45,545 bases of DNA from Arthrobacter sp. (GCA_026393275.1 JAPLAM010000054.1:1-45545); one strand, 5' to 3'. Shown: positions 16,631 to 26,778, numbered from the stretch's first letter. Numbers and translations are program-made. The notes: a model not told the origin generated them from the letters alone.

Positions 16631-17827
16631 ATGAACCAGAACGAAAATATCCCCGTCATCCTCGGCGGTGCCCGGACCCCCTTCGGCCGGTTCCGCGGCG
16701 GCCTCACACCCTTCTCCTCCAGCGAACTGGGCGCCCACGCGATCCGGGCCGCGCTGGAACGGACCGGCGTCGCCCCGGAACAAATCGGCGCCGTGATCGT
16801 CGGCCAGGTCATCCAGGCCGGCGCCGGCCAGGGTCCCGCGCGGCAGGCCAGCCTCGCCGCCGGAATCGGCTGGGACGTACCGACGGTCACCATCAACAAG
16901 CTCTGCCTGTCCGGCCTCACCGCCGTCATCGACGCCGCACGGATGATCCGTGCGGGGGAAGCCGACTTCATTGTCGCGGCCGGCCAGGAATCGATGACCA
17001 ACGCCCCGCACCTCGTGCCCGGGCTCCGCGCGGGCGTCGTCATCGGCGACGCGCCGATGCTCGACTCGCTGAACCACGATGGCCTGCAGGATCCGGTGAG
17101 CGGCCTGCTGATGGGCGCCGCCACCGACGCCGGCAACGCCGAGCGCGGCATCGCCCGCGCCGAGCAGGACGCCGTCGCGGCCCGTTCCCACCAGCGCGCC
17201 GAAGCGGCCCGCGCCGCCGGTGTGCTCGCGGAGGAAATCGCACCGATCCAGGTGCCCCAGCGCAAGGGCCCCGCGGTGACCCTGGCCCACGATGAGGGCA
17301 TCCGCCCCGAGACCACCGCCGAATCCCTCGCCCAACTCCGGCCCGCCTTCTCCAAGGACCAGGCGGCAACCATCACCGCCGGATCCGCCTCCCCCCTCTC
17401 CGACGGCGCCGCAGCCCTGGTGATCGCCAGCAAGGCCGCAGCCCAAGCCGCAGGGCTGGAATGGATCGCTGAAATCGGCGCCCACGGCCAGACGGCCGGG
17501 CCCGACGGTTCCCTCCATTCCCAGCCCGCCCGCGCCATTGAACGGGCGCTAAAGCTGGAGGGGCTCAGCGTGCAGGAGCTCGATCTCGTGGAGATCAACG
17601 AAGCCTTCGCCTCGGTCCTCATCCAGTCCGCCAAGGACCTGGGCATCCAGGCCGACGCCGTGAACGCCGAAGGCGGCGCCATCGCGCTCGGACACCCGGT
17701 GGGCGCATCGGGCGCGCGCCTGGTGCTCCACCAGGCGCTGGCGCTGAAACGCCGCGGCGGCGGCACCGGTGTCGTTGCCCTCTGCGGCGGCGGCGGCCAG
17801 GGCGACGCGCTGATCCTCAAAGCATGA
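16631..17827 (+). CDS. Thiolase (acetyl-CoA C-acyltransferase)
   Basis: A 398-residue thiolase II-type enzyme, cleaving 3-ketoacyl-CoA or condensing acetyl-CoA units. The nucleophile Cys lies in INKLCLSGLTAV (about residue 92), the N-terminal signature GGARTPFGRFRGGL is present, and the C-terminal EGGAIALGHPVGASGARL and CGGGGQGDAL supply His and the second Cys. GAAAGGA precedes the ATG. Its stop overlaps the next start (ATGA at 17824), so ligase and thiolase are translationally coupled. Confidence 0.93.
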   Translation: MNQNENIPVILGGARTPFGRFRGGLTPFSSSELGAHAIRAALERTGVAPEQIGAVIVGQVIQAGAGQGPARQASLAAGIGWDVPTVTINKLCLSGLTAVIDAARMIRAGEADFIVAAGQESMTNAPHLVPGLRAGVVIGDAPMLDSLNHDGLQDPVSGLLMGAATDAGNAERGIARAEQDAVAARSHQRAEAARAAGVLAEEIAPIQVPQRKGPAVTLAHDEGIRPETTAESLAQLRPAFSKDQAATITAGSASPLSDGAAALVIASKAAAQAAGLEWIAEIGAHGQTAGPDGSLHSQPARAIERALKLEGLSVQELDLVEINEAFASVLIQSAKDLGIQADAVNAEGGAIALGHPVGASGARLVLHQALALKRRGGGTGVVALCGGGGQGDALILKA

Positions 17828-19407
17828 CCATCCCAACGAAGAAGCAGGCCATGACCAACACCCTTTCCGCCGACGGCTTCGCCACCATCTCCGTCGCAGC
17901 CATCCTGGCCGAGTCGGCCCGCAGGACACCGGACAGCATCGCCCTGATCGTCGGCGAGGACGAGACCAGCTACGGCGAGCTGTGGCGCCAGACCCGTGCC
18001 TACGCCGGGGCGCTGCGGGCGCGCGGCATCGGCCCCGGCGACGCCGTCGCCGTCCTCGTTCCCAATGTTCCGGACTTCGCCCGGGTCTACTACGCCGTCC
18101 TGTCGCTGGGAGCCATCGTGGTTCCGGTCCACGCCCTGCTCAAGGCGCGCGAAATCGAGTACGTGCTCCAGGACAGCGGCGCCGGGTTATTGGTTTGCGC
18201 GGCCCCGCTGCTGAAGGAGGGCGCTGCCGGCGCCGCCGCCAGCGGGATCGACGTGCTGACAGTGATGGCGCCCGACGACGACGGGCTGCCCCGGCTCGAA
18301 GCCGAGGCCGCGACCGCGGAGCCGATCCTGAGCTACGTCCCCTGCCGCCCCTCCGACACGGCCACAATCCTGTACACCTCCGGCACCACCGGAAAGCCCA
18401 AGGGAGCCCTCGGCACCCACTTCGCCCTGGTGGAACAAACCAGCGTCCTGCTGACCAGCGTGATGGACTTCAAACCCGGCGACGTACTCTTCGGCGGGCT
18501 GCCGCTCTTTCACACCTTTGGCCAGACCGTCGTTCTGAACACGGGGCTGCGGGCGGGCGCCACCGTCGTCTTGATGCCGCGCTTCAGCGGCGAGGGCGCC
18601 CTGCAGCTGCTGGACCGGCACAACGTCAACATCTTCATCGGGGTGCCGACCATGTATGTGGCGCTTCTGGAGGCGGCCAAGACCGTCGCCGTCCGCCCGG
18701 CGGCGCTTCGCTACTGCATCTCCGGCGGGGCGTCCCTGCCGCTGGCGGTGATGGACAGGTTCCGCGACGTCTTTGGCGTGGACATCCACGAGGGCTACGG
18801 CTTGACCGAGACGTCGCCCGTGGCGGCCTTCAACCACGTCGGCACACCGCCCCGGCCCGGGACCATCGGGGTACCGATCTGGGGCGTCGACATTGAAATT
18901 GCCCGCGCCGAAACGTTTGAAACCATCGAGTTGCTGCCCGCCGGGGAACTTGGCGAGCTCGTCATCCGCGGGCACCTGCTGATGAAGGGCTACCTTAACC
19001 GGCCGGAGGCCACCGCCGAGGCGGTCGTCGACGGCTGGTTCCGCAGCGGGGACCTGGGGACGAAGGACGAGGACGGCTACCTCACCATCGTGGACCGCAA
19101 GAAGGACATGATCATCCGCAACGGTTACAACGTCTATCCCCGCGAGGTCGAGGAAATCCTCCTCACCCACCCGCAGGTCGTCAGCGCCGCCGTCTACGGC
19201 GTGCCGCACGATGTCCATGGCCAGGAAATCGCCGCCGCGATCGTGCTGGACGCGGGAGCCACTGCCACCGCATCCGAGCTGATCGACTTCGCCAGCGCAC
19301 AACTCGCCGCGTACAAGTACCCGCGCGTGATCAGGTTGCTTTCGGAGCTCCCGCTGGGTCCCAGCGGAAAGATCCTCAAGCGGAACCTGGCCGCCGAGTC
19401 CAGCTGA
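17824..19407 (+). CDS. Acyl-CoA ligase (AMP-forming, long-chain or aryl type)
   Basis: A 527-residue ANL-superfamily ligase. Adenylate-forming motifs are intact: ILYTSGTTGKPKGALGTH (P-loop, about 180-197), GYGLTETSPVAAFN, RSGDLGTKDEDGYLTIVDRKKDMIIRNG split across A7/A8, and the catalytic Lys near the C-terminus in GPSGKILKR. It activates a carboxylic acid with ATP and CoA, feeding the dehydrogenase and thiolase. The start overlapping the thiolase stop is used; an internal ATG at 17851 is the alternative. Chain length cannot be read from sequence. Confidence 0.92.
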   Translation: MTIPTKKQAMTNTLSADGFATISVAAILAESARRTPDSIALIVGEDETSYGELWRQTRAYAGALRARGIGPGDAVAVLVPNVPDFARVYYAVLSLGAIVVPVHALLKAREIEYVLQDSGAGLLVCAAPLLKEGAAGAAASGIDVLTVMAPDDDGLPRLEAEAATAEPILSYVPCRPSDTATILYTSGTTGKPKGALGTHFALVEQTSVLLTSVMDFKPGDVLFGGLPLFHTFGQTVVLNTGLRAGATVVLMPRFSGEGALQLLDRHNVNIFIGVPTMYVALLEAAKTVAVRPAALRYCISGGASLPLAVMDRFRDVFGVDIHEGYGLTETSPVAAFNHVGTPPRPGTIGVPIWGVDIEIARAETFETIELLPAGELGELVIRGHLLMKGYLNRPEATAEAVVDGWFRSGDLGTKDEDGYLTIVDRKKDMIIRNGYNVYPREVEEILLTHPQVVSAAVYGVPHDVHGQEIAAAIVLDAGATATASELIDFASAQLAAYKYPRVIRLLSELPLGPSGKILKRNLAAESS

Positions 19408-19425
19408 CGCTAGGCGGCGCGACTG

Positions 19426-19454
19426 TGGCGGCCAGCGTTATCCGCTGGCCGCCA
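19426..19454. terminator. Terminator hairpin between convergent genes
   Basis: TGGCGGCCAGCG (19426-19437) pairs perfectly with 19443-19454 around TTATC, between the ligase (+) and the fusion gene (-). It lacks a clear T-tract. Confidence 0.75.
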
Positions 19455-19462
19455 CTGCAGGG

Positions 19463-21796
19463 TCAGAGCCGGGTATCGAAGGAGTCGCAGAACACGTTCT
19501 CGTTGAACGTGCCCTGGAACCCAGACTTGCCCTGGATCTTCTCGACGGTGGCCCGGATCGCTTCCCGGGTTCCGGCATGGGCGTGGATGGCGGTCTTGAC
19601 CATGGGCACGTCAATCAGGTGGTTCGGCTGGTTCAGCGATACAAACACCGTGGGAACCTCGGTGACGTACCACGGGATCTCCGCGGCCATCGGCGTGGAC
19701 CACTTGATCCGGATCGCCGCTTCCTGGGCAAAGCCCTTGACGTTGGCGAACACGAACGCGGCGTCGTACTTCTCCGCGTAGTCACCGGTGGCTTCCTCCG
19801 AGATGACAGACATGAAGTTCACGCCGGTCTCCCCCGCGGCTTCGCGCTGGTCCGCAGTCTTGAACAGGTGCACCTCGAAGCCGGCACTTTCCAGTTCGTC
19901 CTTGACCGTGTCCAGGTAGGCCAGCGGGTCGGCCCGGGTGAAGTCGGAGCCACCGGAGATGCCGTACAGGCGGATCCGCTTGTGCGTCTCCGGCGTGATC
20001 GGCAGGTTGCCCGCGGTGTCCTTGACCAGGGTGACCGTCTTGTCCGCAATGTCGGCCGCCACCGCACGGTGCGCGTCGCTGCCGATCACGGCAAGCGACT
20101 CGACCGGCGGGACCAGCGCGGTGCGTTCCGTGCGGTGCAGGCACAACGAGGCCTTGAGCGCCAGAATCCGGCGCAGCGCGTCGTGCAGCCGCTGCTCGGT
20201 GATGACCCCGGACTTGTAGCCTTCCAGCATGTACGCGAAGTCCTCTTCCGGATTGCGGAAGAACAGGAACATGTCACAGCCGGCAGCGATGGTGGCCGGC
20301 ACCAGGTCCCGGCGCTTCATCGCCTGCGTCAGTCCGATCATCTGCGATGCGTCGGTCAGGATCAGCCCGTTGAAGCCCAGCTCACCGCGGAGCAGGTCCT
20401 GGAGCAGTTCCGGGGAAAGCGTGGCGGGCAGGATGTCCGCATCCGCCAGGCCCGGCCGGAAGTGCCGGGAAAGCTCCGGCGCACCGATGTGGCCGATCAT
20501 GATCGACTGCACACCGTGCCCGATCATCTCCCGAAACACGTGCCCGTAACTCCGGTTCCATTCCTCGTAGCCGAGGGTGTTGTAGGACGTGACCACGTGC
20601 TGGTCGCGTTCGTCCATGCCGTCGCCTGGGAAGTGCTTCATGGCGCAGGCGGTCGGCGACTCGCTTATGCCGTCGAAGTATTCCTTGGCCCGCTCCACCA
20701 CGATTTCCGGCGTGTTCCCGAAGGCCCGGGTGGAGATGACGGTGTTCCGCCAGTTGTAGTGGATGTCCACGATCGGCGCAAACGCCCAGTTGCAACCCAA
20801 TGCCGCGGTCTCCACGCCGGCCACCTGCCCCATCTGGCGCGCGATGGACTTGTCCGGGTGCGAGCCGGCCTGCAGGTGCGTGGAGACAAACGTGCCGTCA
20901 TCGCAGCTTCCGGCTCCGCCCATTTCCGGGTTGGACGCCACCAGCAACGGAATCCGGGTCTTGGACTGCGCGTAGCGGATGTGTTCCTGGACGGCGGCGG
21001 AGGGGCCTGGCCGGTAGCGCATGCCTCCGACGTGGAAGTTCTCCAGCACACCGTCCAGATACTCCGGGGAGTAATCGTTGTTGTGGTTGATGAAGAGCTG
21101 GCCGATCTTTTCCTCGAGGCTCATCCCGGCAATCGTGGAATCCACCCAAGCGACGGCGTCGTCGTCGAGGTGGAACGGCGCGGCGTAAAGGTCGACGTCG
21201 AACCGGCGCGCGCCGAGGCCGGGAGCACCGGCGGCGGTGGCCGGCATACCGGGCGCACCGGCGACGGCGGCAAGGGTGGCCAGCGCCTGGGCCACCACCT
21301 GCTGGACCGGGGCGGCGATGTCTACGGTGATGCCGCCCTCGTCGGCTTCGAGCGGTTCGAGGGTGGCCAACTGGGATTCGAGCAGCGCCGCCGGCATGAA
21401 GTGGCCGGAACGGCCCTCGAGCCGTGTCCCCAGGACGTCCTTGCTGCCCTGCAGGTGAAGGAAGACCGTGTCCGGTGCCTTCGCCCTGATCGCGTCACGG
21501 TAGCTGCGGCGCAGCGCCGAGCATGCCAGCACCAGGCCGTCGTTGCCGGCTGCTGCCAGTTCGGAACCCACGGTGGCGAGCCAGGGCCAGCGGTCGGCGT
21601 CGGTCAACGGAGTGCCTGCCGCCATTTTGGCGACGTTGTCCACCGGGTGGAGCGAATCGCCGTCCAGGAAGGGGACGCCGAGCTCGCGGGCCACCAGGTC
21701 ACCGATGGTGGTCTTGCCGCAGCCGGAGACGCCCATGACCACGACGCGGGGACCGGACGTTGCCGCTGTTGCGGGGGTCGCGTGGATGCCGTTCAC
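19463..21796 (-). CDS. Gluconokinase-GH3 beta-N-acetylhexosaminidase fusion
   Basis: A single 777-residue frame. Residues about 15-178 form a GntK-type kinase: P-loop GVSGCGKT (22-29), [29 protein letters not shown] and [11 protein letters not shown]. An Ala/Gly/Pro-rich linker (about 179-200) leads to a GH3 domain (about 210-777). It carries the beta-N-acetylglucosaminidase signature KHFPGDG-x4-D-x-H (387-400, D398/H400 dyad) and nucleophile D482 (LILTDASQM). There is no signal peptide, so the hydrolase is intracellular. The GTG start overlaps the ManD stop (GTGA), so it is coupled to sugar-acid catabolism. Possible role: release of a sugar from an imported conjugate and phosphorylation of an aldonate. 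Both domains look catalytically complete. Confidence 0.88.
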   Translation of the reverse strand: MNGIHATPATAATSGPRVVVMGVSGCGKTTIGDLVARELGVPFLDGDSLHPVDNVAKMAAGTPLTDADRWPWLATVGSELAAAGNDGLVLACSALRRSYRDAIRAKAPDTVFLHLQGSKDVLGTRLEGRSGHFMPAALLESQLATLEPLEADEGGITVDIAAPVQQVVAQALATLAAVAGAPGMPATAAGAPGLGARRFDVDLYAAPFHLDDDAVAWVDSTIAGMSLEEKIGQLFINHNNDYSPEYLDGVLENFHVGGMRYRPGPSAAVQEHIRYAQSKTRIPLLVASNPEMGGAGSCDDGTFVSTHLQAGSHPDKSIARQMGQVAGVETAALGCNWAFAPIVDIHYNWRNTVISTRAFGNTPEIVVERAKEYFDGISESPTACAMKHFPGDGMDERDQHVVTSYNTLGYEEWNRSYGHVFREMIGHGVQSIMIGHIGAPELSRHFRPGLADADILPATLSPELLQDLLRGELGFNGLILTDASQMIGLTQAMKRRDLVPATIAAGCDMFLFFRNPEEDFAYMLEGYKSGVITEQRLHDALRRILALKASLCLHRTERTALVPPVESLAVIGSDAHRAVAADIADKTVTLVKDTAGNLPITPETHKRIRLYGISGGSDFTRADPLAYLDTVKDELESAGFEVHLFKTADQREAAGETGVNFMSVISEEATGDYAEKYDAAFVFANVKGFAQEAAIRIKWSTPMAAEIPWYVTEVPTVFVSLNQPNHLIDVPMVKTAIHAHAGTREAIRATVEKIQGKSGFQGTFNENVFCDSFDTRL

Positions 21797-23022
21797 CAGT
21801 CGTGGACCGTTCCGTCGACGAGGCGGTTGTAGGGCAGGTAGGCCTGCTGGTACGGGTAGGCCGCGGCGGCTTCGGCGTTGAATTCGACGCCGATGCCCGG
21901 CGTGTCGCCCGGGTGCAGGTAACCGTCCACGAACGTCATGGACTGCTCGAAAACCTCGTTCGTCGCGTCCGAATGCTGCATATACTCCTGGATCCCGTAG
22001 TTATGGATCGCCAGGCCCACATGCAGCTGCGCGGCGAACCCGACCGGCGAAATGTCCGTCGGCCCGTGGAACCCGGACTTCACCTGGTACTGCGCGGCGA
22101 AGTCCATCACCTTCTTCAACGGCGAGATCCCGCCGAAGTGCGTGGACGCGGCCCGGACATAATCGATCAGCTGTTCCTTGATCAGGGCCTGGAAGTCATA
22201 CACCGTATTGAAAATTTCACCGATCGCCAACGGCGTCGTGGTGTGGGACCGGACCAGGCGCAACGCCTCCTGGTTCTCCGCCGGCGTGCAGTCCTCCAAC
22301 CAGAACAAGTCATAAGGCTCCAGCGCCTTGCCCAGCTTCGCGGCCTGGATCGGCGTCATCCGGTGATGCCCGTCATGCAGCAGCGGCAACTCCGGCCCGA
22401 ACTCGTTCCGCACCGCCTCGAACACCGTCGGCAGGTGCCGCAGATACGCCCTCGTATCCCAGTCCTCCTCCTGCGGGAACGCACCCCGCCCGGCCGGCTC
22501 ATAGTCATACCGCTCCCCCGAGGCCTGCGCCTGCGCCGCGACCCCGTACACCGCCTTGATCCCCGGGATCGCGCTCTGGATCCGGATCGACTTGTACCCC
22601 AGCTCCAGATGCTCCCGGACTGAATCAAACAACGACTCCAGATCCGCGCCCGACGCGTGCCCGTACGCGCGCAACCCGTTCCGGGACGCCCCGCCCAGCA
22701 ACTGGTACACCGGCATCCCCGCCAGCTTGCCCTTGATATCCCACAACGCCATATCCACCGCGGCGATCGCGGCCATCGTCACCGGCCCGCGCCGCCAATA
22801 CGCACTCCGGTACAGGAACTGCCACGTGTCCTCGATCCGGTGCGGATCCTTCCCGATCAGCAACTGCGCCACATGCTCCCGCAGGTAGGCCGCGACCGCC
22901 AGCTCACGCCCGTTCAGGGTCGCATCGCCGATCCCGGTCACCCCATCCTCCGTCGTGATCCGCAACGTCACAAAGTTCCGCGACGGGCTCGTCACAAACA
23001 CTTCCGCAGCAATAATTTTCAC
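21793..23022 (-). CDS. manD: Mannonate dehydratase (ManD/RspA-type, enolase superfamily)
   Basis: A 409-residue enolase-superfamily dehydratase expected to convert D-mannonate (or D-gluconate in some members) to 2-keto-3-deoxygluconate. The ManD-specific N-terminal [18 protein letters not shown] and the [17 protein letters not shown] capping loop are present. Metal ligands are in [19 protein letters not shown] and IGEIFNT. The start is the GTG at 23022 (KIIAAEVF follows); the longer frame upstream is not family-like. The stop overlaps the fusion gene start. Between about 22.2 and 22.96 kb the gene uses many G-ending codons (TTG, GCG, ACG, CCG), unlike its C-ending neighbours. Confidence 0.9.
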   Translation of the reverse strand: MKIIAAEVFVTSPSRNFVTLRITTEDGVTGIGDATLNGRELAVAAYLREHVAQLLIGKDPHRIEDTWQFLYRSAYWRRGPVTMAAIAAVDMALWDIKGKLAGMPVYQLLGGASRNGLRAYGHASGADLESLFDSVREHLELGYKSIRIQSAIPGIKAVYGVAAQAQASGERYDYEPAGRGAFPQEEDWDTRAYLRHLPTVFEAVRNEFGPELPLLHDGHHRMTPIQAAKLGKALEPYDLFWLEDCTPAENQEALRLVRSHTTTPLAIGEIFNTVYDFQALIKEQLIDYVRAASTHFGGISPLKKVMDFAAQYQVKSGFHGPTDISPVGFAAQLHVGLAIHNYGIQEYMQHSDATNEVFEQSMTFVDGYLHPGDTPGIGVEFNAEAAAAYPYQQAYLPYNRLVDGTVHDW

Positions 23023-23080
23023 AGTCTGGTCCAGCTTTCCGTGTCGGTCGGAACGAGTCCGGGGTGGCGTGTGGGGTGGC

Positions 23081-24058
23081 TTAGCGCTGGGTGCTTCCGT
23101 CCGGGGTTGCAGCCAGCAGCGCCAGTTCCGCGGCGCTGGGCAGGCCCTCGCAATCACCGGCGGTGCTGACCGCGAACGCGCCCGCGAGGGTGCCGCGCTG
23201 CAGGCGCGCGGCGACGTCGCCGCCGTCGAGCAGGGCGGAAAGGTAGCCGGCGGTGAACGCGTCCCCGGCTCCCACGGTGTCGATGCTGGTCACCCGGACG
23301 GCGGGGGCTTCCCAGCGGCCGGCCGCGGTGTGGACGCCGGCTCCTGCGGCGCCGCGCTTGACCACGACCTCCCGGACACCGCGGTCCAGGAGTTCGGCGG
23401 CCATGGCCAGTTCGGCGGCGTCCGTACCGGCTCGGGCGGCGTCTGCCTCCGGGCCGGCGGCGACCAGTCCGAGCTCGTCGTCGGAGGCGATCAGGACGAC
23501 GGCGTGCCGGGCGAGCGGGGTGAGGACGGCGCGGGCCTCGTCCCGGGACCACAGCTTGCTGCGGTAGTTGACGTCGAGGGACACCAGCAGGCCCTCGGCT
23601 GCGCCGCGCGCGGCCGCGTATTCGACGGTCCGCCGGGCTTCCGGGCTGAGGGCCGCGGTGATGCCGGTCAGGTGCAGGGCACGGGGGCCGGCGGCGAAGG
23701 CCCGGTCCACGTCTTCGCGGCTGATCGTGGAGCCGGCGGACCCGGCGCGGTAGTAGTAGGCGCGGCTGATGTCGGCCGTGCGCCGTTCGAGGAACATCAC
23801 TCCGGTGGCGCGCCCGGCATCCACCCGGTGCTGCACCGCGATGCCCTCGCTGCGCAGCTGCCGCAGGATGAATTCACCATGCGGGTCCGCGCCCACCACA
23901 CCGGCCCAGGCGACGCTGTGGCCCAGCCGGGCGACGCCGACGGCGACGTTGGACTCCGCCCCGGCCACGTGCATGGCGAGGCTGCCGCCGGCGGACAGCG
24001 GACCCGCCGACCGCAGCGAGACCATCGCTTCGCCGAGGGTGAGCAGGTCGACGGTCAC
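23081..24058 (-). CDS. kdgK: PfkB-family sugar kinase, probable 2-keto-3-deoxygluconate kinase
   Basis: A 325-residue ribokinase-fold kinase. The N-terminal [13 protein letters not shown], substrate-binding [15 protein letters not shown] and the C-terminal PfkB signature [18 protein letters not shown] (anion hole and catalytic Asp) are all visible. The preference for KDG is inferred from two KDG-forming dehydratases and an aldolase in the same operon. The GTG start overlaps the aldolase stop (GTGA). It is 58 bp upstream of manD on the same strand. Confidence 0.87.
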   Translation of the reverse strand: MTVDLLTLGEAMVSLRSAGPLSAGGSLAMHVAGAESNVAVGVARLGHSVAWAGVVGADPHGEFILRQLRSEGIAVQHRVDAGRATGVMFLERRTADISRAYYYRAGSAGSTISREDVDRAFAAGPRALHLTGITAALSPEARRTVEYAAARGAAEGLLVSLDVNYRSKLWSRDEARAVLTPLARHAVVLIASDDELGLVAAGPEADAARAGTDAAELAMAAELLDRGVREVVVKRGAAGAGVHTAAGRWEAPAVRVTSIDTVGAGDAFTAGYLSALLDGGDVAARLQRGTLAGAFAVSTAGDCEGLPSAAELALLAATPDGSTQR

Positions 24059-24729
24059 CGCTGGGGCTCCGTGGCCGCCCGCCGGCCGAAGTCGGCGGCC
24101 AGGCCAAGGAAAGCACGGGCCCGGTCGCGCATCGGGGCGAGGTCACCGCCCGAGCCGGCGTCGCCGAACAGCGGCCCGCCGAGCCCGACGGCGATCGCGC
24201 CGGCGTTCCAGTACCCGGCGGCCCCGTCCAGGCCCACGCCGCCCACCGCGATGAACGGAATGCCCGGGAAGGGGTCACGGAGCGCTTTGAGGTAGCCGGG
24301 GCCGCCGATGGACGCGGGGAAGAGCTTCACCGCGGTGGCGCCCCGGTTCATCGCCTCGTAGGCCTCGCTGGGGGTCAGCGCCCCGGCGAGCACGGGGATG
24401 CCCAGGCGCGCGGATTCCTGGATGGAGCTGGCCAGCGAGGGCGTCACCATGAACTGGCCGCCGGCCTCGGCCACGTCTGCCACGTCCGCCGCAGTGAGGA
24501 CGGTGCCCGCCCCCACAAAGCAGCCGGCGGGAGCCGCGGCCCGGACCGTGCGGATGGCTGCCAGCGCGTCCGGGGTGGTCAGGGCGATCTCGACGTAACG
24601 GAAGCCTTCCTCCATCGCCGCGAGGGCGGCCTTGGCGGCGGCCCCGCCGTCGGTGCCGCGGACGATCGCCACGAGGCGCGCCTCGCGGATGCCGTTCAGC
24701 AGGACTTCGGGGGTCAGCTCGGATGTCAT
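24055..24729 (-). CDS. eda: 2-dehydro-3-deoxyphosphogluconate (or phosphogalactonate) aldolase
   Basis: A 224-residue class I KDPG-aldolase. The Schiff-base Lys is K135 in ATAVKLFPAS, the general-base Glu is E47 in VEIALTTP, and R24 (AIVRG) contacts phosphate. It splits KDPG or KDPGal to pyruvate and glyceraldehyde 3-phosphate. The start is the ATG at 24729 with GGTGA upstream. An ATG at 24741 overlapping the dehydratase stop is possible but has no ribosome site. It sits between the dehydratase and the kinase, so it completes an Entner-Doudoroff-like route. Confidence 0.9.
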   Translation of the reverse strand: MTSELTPEVLLNGIREARLVAIVRGTDGGAAAKAALAAMEEGFRYVEIALTTPDALAAIRTVRAAAPAGCFVGAGTVLTAADVADVAEAGGQFMVTPSLASSIQESARLGIPVLAGALTPSEAYEAMNRGATAVKLFPASIGGPGYLKALRDPFPGIPFIAVGGVGLDGAAGYWNAGAIAVGLGGPLFGDAGSGGDLAPMRDRARAFLGLAADFGRRAATEPQR

Positions 24730-24734
24730 GTCGT

Positions 24735-25883
24735 TCACCATTCTGCGAAGGCGCCGTCGGAGTGGCGCCAGACGGGTCCTCGCCACGCATGGCCGCGCTT
24801 GTCCGCGGCGCGGACCACGGCCTCGTCGATTTCGATGCCGAGGCCGGGCCCGGTGAGCCGCTCAATGTGGCCGTCGACGAATTTCAGCGGCGTCTTGTCC
24901 AGCACGTAGTCCAGGACTTCGGCGCCCTGGTTGTAGTGGATGCCGATGCTTTGTTCCTGGATCAGGAAGTTGGGCGTCGCAAAGCCCACCTGCAGGCACG
25001 CGGCGAGGGCCAGCGGACCCAGCGGGCAGTGCGGGGCGAGCTGGACCTCGTAGATTTCGGCCAGCGAGGCGATCTTGCGGACCTCGGTGATGCCGCCGGC
25101 GTGAGAGAGGTCCGGCTGGGCCACGGCGATGCCGGCCTGCAGCGCGGGCAGGAATTCCTGCCGGCTGTAGAGCCGCTCCCCGGTGGAGACCGGCGTCGTG
25201 GTCGAGGAGGTGAACTCCCGCAGCAGGTGGGTGTTTTCCGGGACCACGGGTTCCTCGAGGAAGAACGGCCGGTACGGTTCCAGCAGCGGCGCCACGCGCC
25301 GGGCGTTCGCCAGGCTGAAGCGGCCGTGGAAGTCGACGGCGACGTCGCGGTGGTCGCCGAGGACCTCGCGGGCGGCGGCGACCCGGCGGACGACGCCGTC
25401 GAGCTCGGCCACCGAGGCGATCGGGCTCATCCGGCCGCTGGCGTTCATCTTCACCGCGGTGAGTCCGACCTCCAGCTGCGCGCTGATCTGGTCTGCCACC
25501 TCGTTGGGCTCGTCGCCGCCCACCCAGCCGTACATCCGGATCCGGTCGCGGACGTGGCCGCCCAGGAGCTGGTGCACGGGAGTGTTGAAGTGTTTGCCCG
25601 CGATGTCCCACAGTGCCTGGTCCAGGCCGGAGACGGCACTGGCCAGGATGGGTCCGCCGCGGTAGAAGGAGCCCTTGGTCATGACCTGCCAGTGGTCCTC
25701 GATCCGCAGCGCGTCGTTGCCGATCAGCAGCTCGGAGAGCTGCTCGACGGCGGTGCGCACAGTTTCGCTGCGGCCCTCGCAGCTGGCCTCGCCCCAGCCG
25801 ACGATCCCGCTGTCGGTCTCGATCCGGACGAAGAGCCAGCGCGGGGCGACGAGAAAGGTTTCAATTCTGCTGATCAGTGTCAT
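24735..25883 (-). CDS. dgoD: Galactonate dehydratase (DgoD-type, enolase superfamily)
   Basis: A 382-residue enolase-superfamily acid-sugar dehydratase. ETFLVAPRWLFVRIETDSGIVGWGE and FYRGGPILASAVSGLDQALWDI are typical of D-galactonate dehydratases. Metal ligands fall in AVDFHGRFS, FLEEPVVPEN and VSTGERLYSR, with a catalytic His in DLSHAGGI. The ATG at 25883 (MTLISRIETF) is used because the longer frame overlaps the permease gene. Product would be 2-keto-3-deoxygalactonate. Close relatives act on other hexonates, so substrate is probable rather than certain. Confidence 0.87.
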   Translation of the reverse strand: MTLISRIETFLVAPRWLFVRIETDSGIVGWGEASCEGRSETVRTAVEQLSELLIGNDALRIEDHWQVMTKGSFYRGGPILASAVSGLDQALWDIAGKHFNTPVHQLLGGHVRDRIRMYGWVGGDEPNEVADQISAQLEVGLTAVKMNASGRMSPIASVAELDGVVRRVAAAREVLGDHRDVAVDFHGRFSLANARRVAPLLEPYRPFFLEEPVVPENTHLLREFTSSTTTPVSTGERLYSRQEFLPALQAGIAVAQPDLSHAGGITEVRKIASLAEIYEVQLAPHCPLGPLALAACLQVGFATPNFLIQEQSIGIHYNQGAEVLDYVLDKTPLKFVDGHIERLTGPGLGIEIDEAVVRAADKRGHAWRGPVWRHSDGAFAEW

Positions 25884-25890
25884 CGGTGGC

Positions 25891-26778
25891 CTAGCCCTTG
25901 GTCGCGCCGGCGGTGAGACCGGAAACGATGTACTTCTGCGTGAAGAGCGCAATGATCATGATCGGGATGGTGACCACGGTGGCGGCCGCCATCAGGCCGC
26001 CCCAGTCGATGCTGGCGTAGGAGACGAAGTCGAAGATCGCGACCGGCAGGGTCTTGGTCTTGGATCCGGAAAGCACCAGGGCGAACATGAAGTTGTTCCA
26101 CGAGAAGATGAAGGACAGGATGCCGGCGGTGGCGATGCCGGCGACGGACAGCGGCAGCGTGATGCGACGGAATGCGCCAATCGGCGTGAGCCCGTCCACC
26201 TGGGCCGATTCCTCCAGCTCCAGCGGCATCGAATCGAAGTAGCTCATCATGATGTAGACGATCAGCGGCAGCGCGACGAACATGTGGCTGAGGATAAGTA
26301 CCTCGAAGCCGCCCACCATCTTCAGGTTGGAGAAGACGTAGTACCAGGGCACCAGCAGCGAGACGCCGGGGATCACGCGGGCCATCAGGACCACCAGGGC
26401 CGAGCGGTGCATGGTGAAGCGGCTCATCGCGTAGGCGGCGGGGACGCCGAGGACCAGCGACAGCGCGGTGGAGACGAACGCCACCCAGAAGCTGTTGAAG
26501 ATGAAGACGAAGTAGTTGTTCCGCTGCAGCACGTTGGCGTAGTTCTCCCCGGTGGGGGTGAAGAAGAACGACTTGCCCGTGTCGTAGATGTCCACGTTGG
26601 TCTTGAAGGAGGCCAGGAGCATCCAGAACAGCGGGGCCACCAGGAACAGCACCACTGCGATCAGCGCGACGACCCGGAACACCTTGTAGGCGCGGGTGGC
26701 CAGCGGCTTGCGGCGGCGCGGGGCTGGCGCCGGCGCGGCGGCGGTCCGGGAGTCGGTGGTTTGGTTCAGTACGGTCAT
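25891..26778 (-). CDS. ABC sugar transporter permease (MalG-like)
   Basis: A 295-residue inner-membrane permease with six predicted TM helices and a C-terminal EAA loop (ELEESAQVDGLTPIGAFRRI) that docks the ATPase. The ATG at 26778 overlaps the stop of the other permease (ATGA), so a start 12 codons earlier was rejected. It forms the second half of the carbohydrate-uptake (CUT1) permease pair. No ATPase gene lies in the operon. Confidence 0.92.
   Translation of the reverse strand: MTVLNQTTDSRTAAAPAPAPRRRKPLATRAYKVFRVVALIAVVLFLVAPLFWMLLASFKTNVDIYDTGKSFFFTPTGENYANVLQRNNYFVFIFNSFWVAFVSTALSLVLGVPAAYAMSRFTMHRSALVVLMARVIPGVSLLVPWYYVFSNLKMVGGFEVLILSHMFVALPLIVYIMMSYFDSMPLELEESAQVDGLTPIGAFRRITLPLSVAGIATAGILSFIFSWNNFMFALVLSGSKTKTLPVAIFDFVSYASIDWGGLMAAATVVTIPIMIIALFTQKYIVSGLTAGATKG

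Noticed and set aside
15374..17518. 714-codon open frame on - opposite the dehydrogenase and thiolase genes
   Set aside because: GC-rich shadow: no ribosome site or family motif, and it is fully antisense to genes with intact catalytic motifs.
16522..18132. 536-codon - frame opposite thiolase and ligase
   Set aside because: Ser/Ala/Pro/Arg-biased shadow without recognisable domains.
19577..21832. 751-codon + frame opposite the kinase-GH3 fusion
   Set aside because: Low-complexity Arg/His/Val-rich product, no motif, no start signal; explained by codon bias of the real gene.
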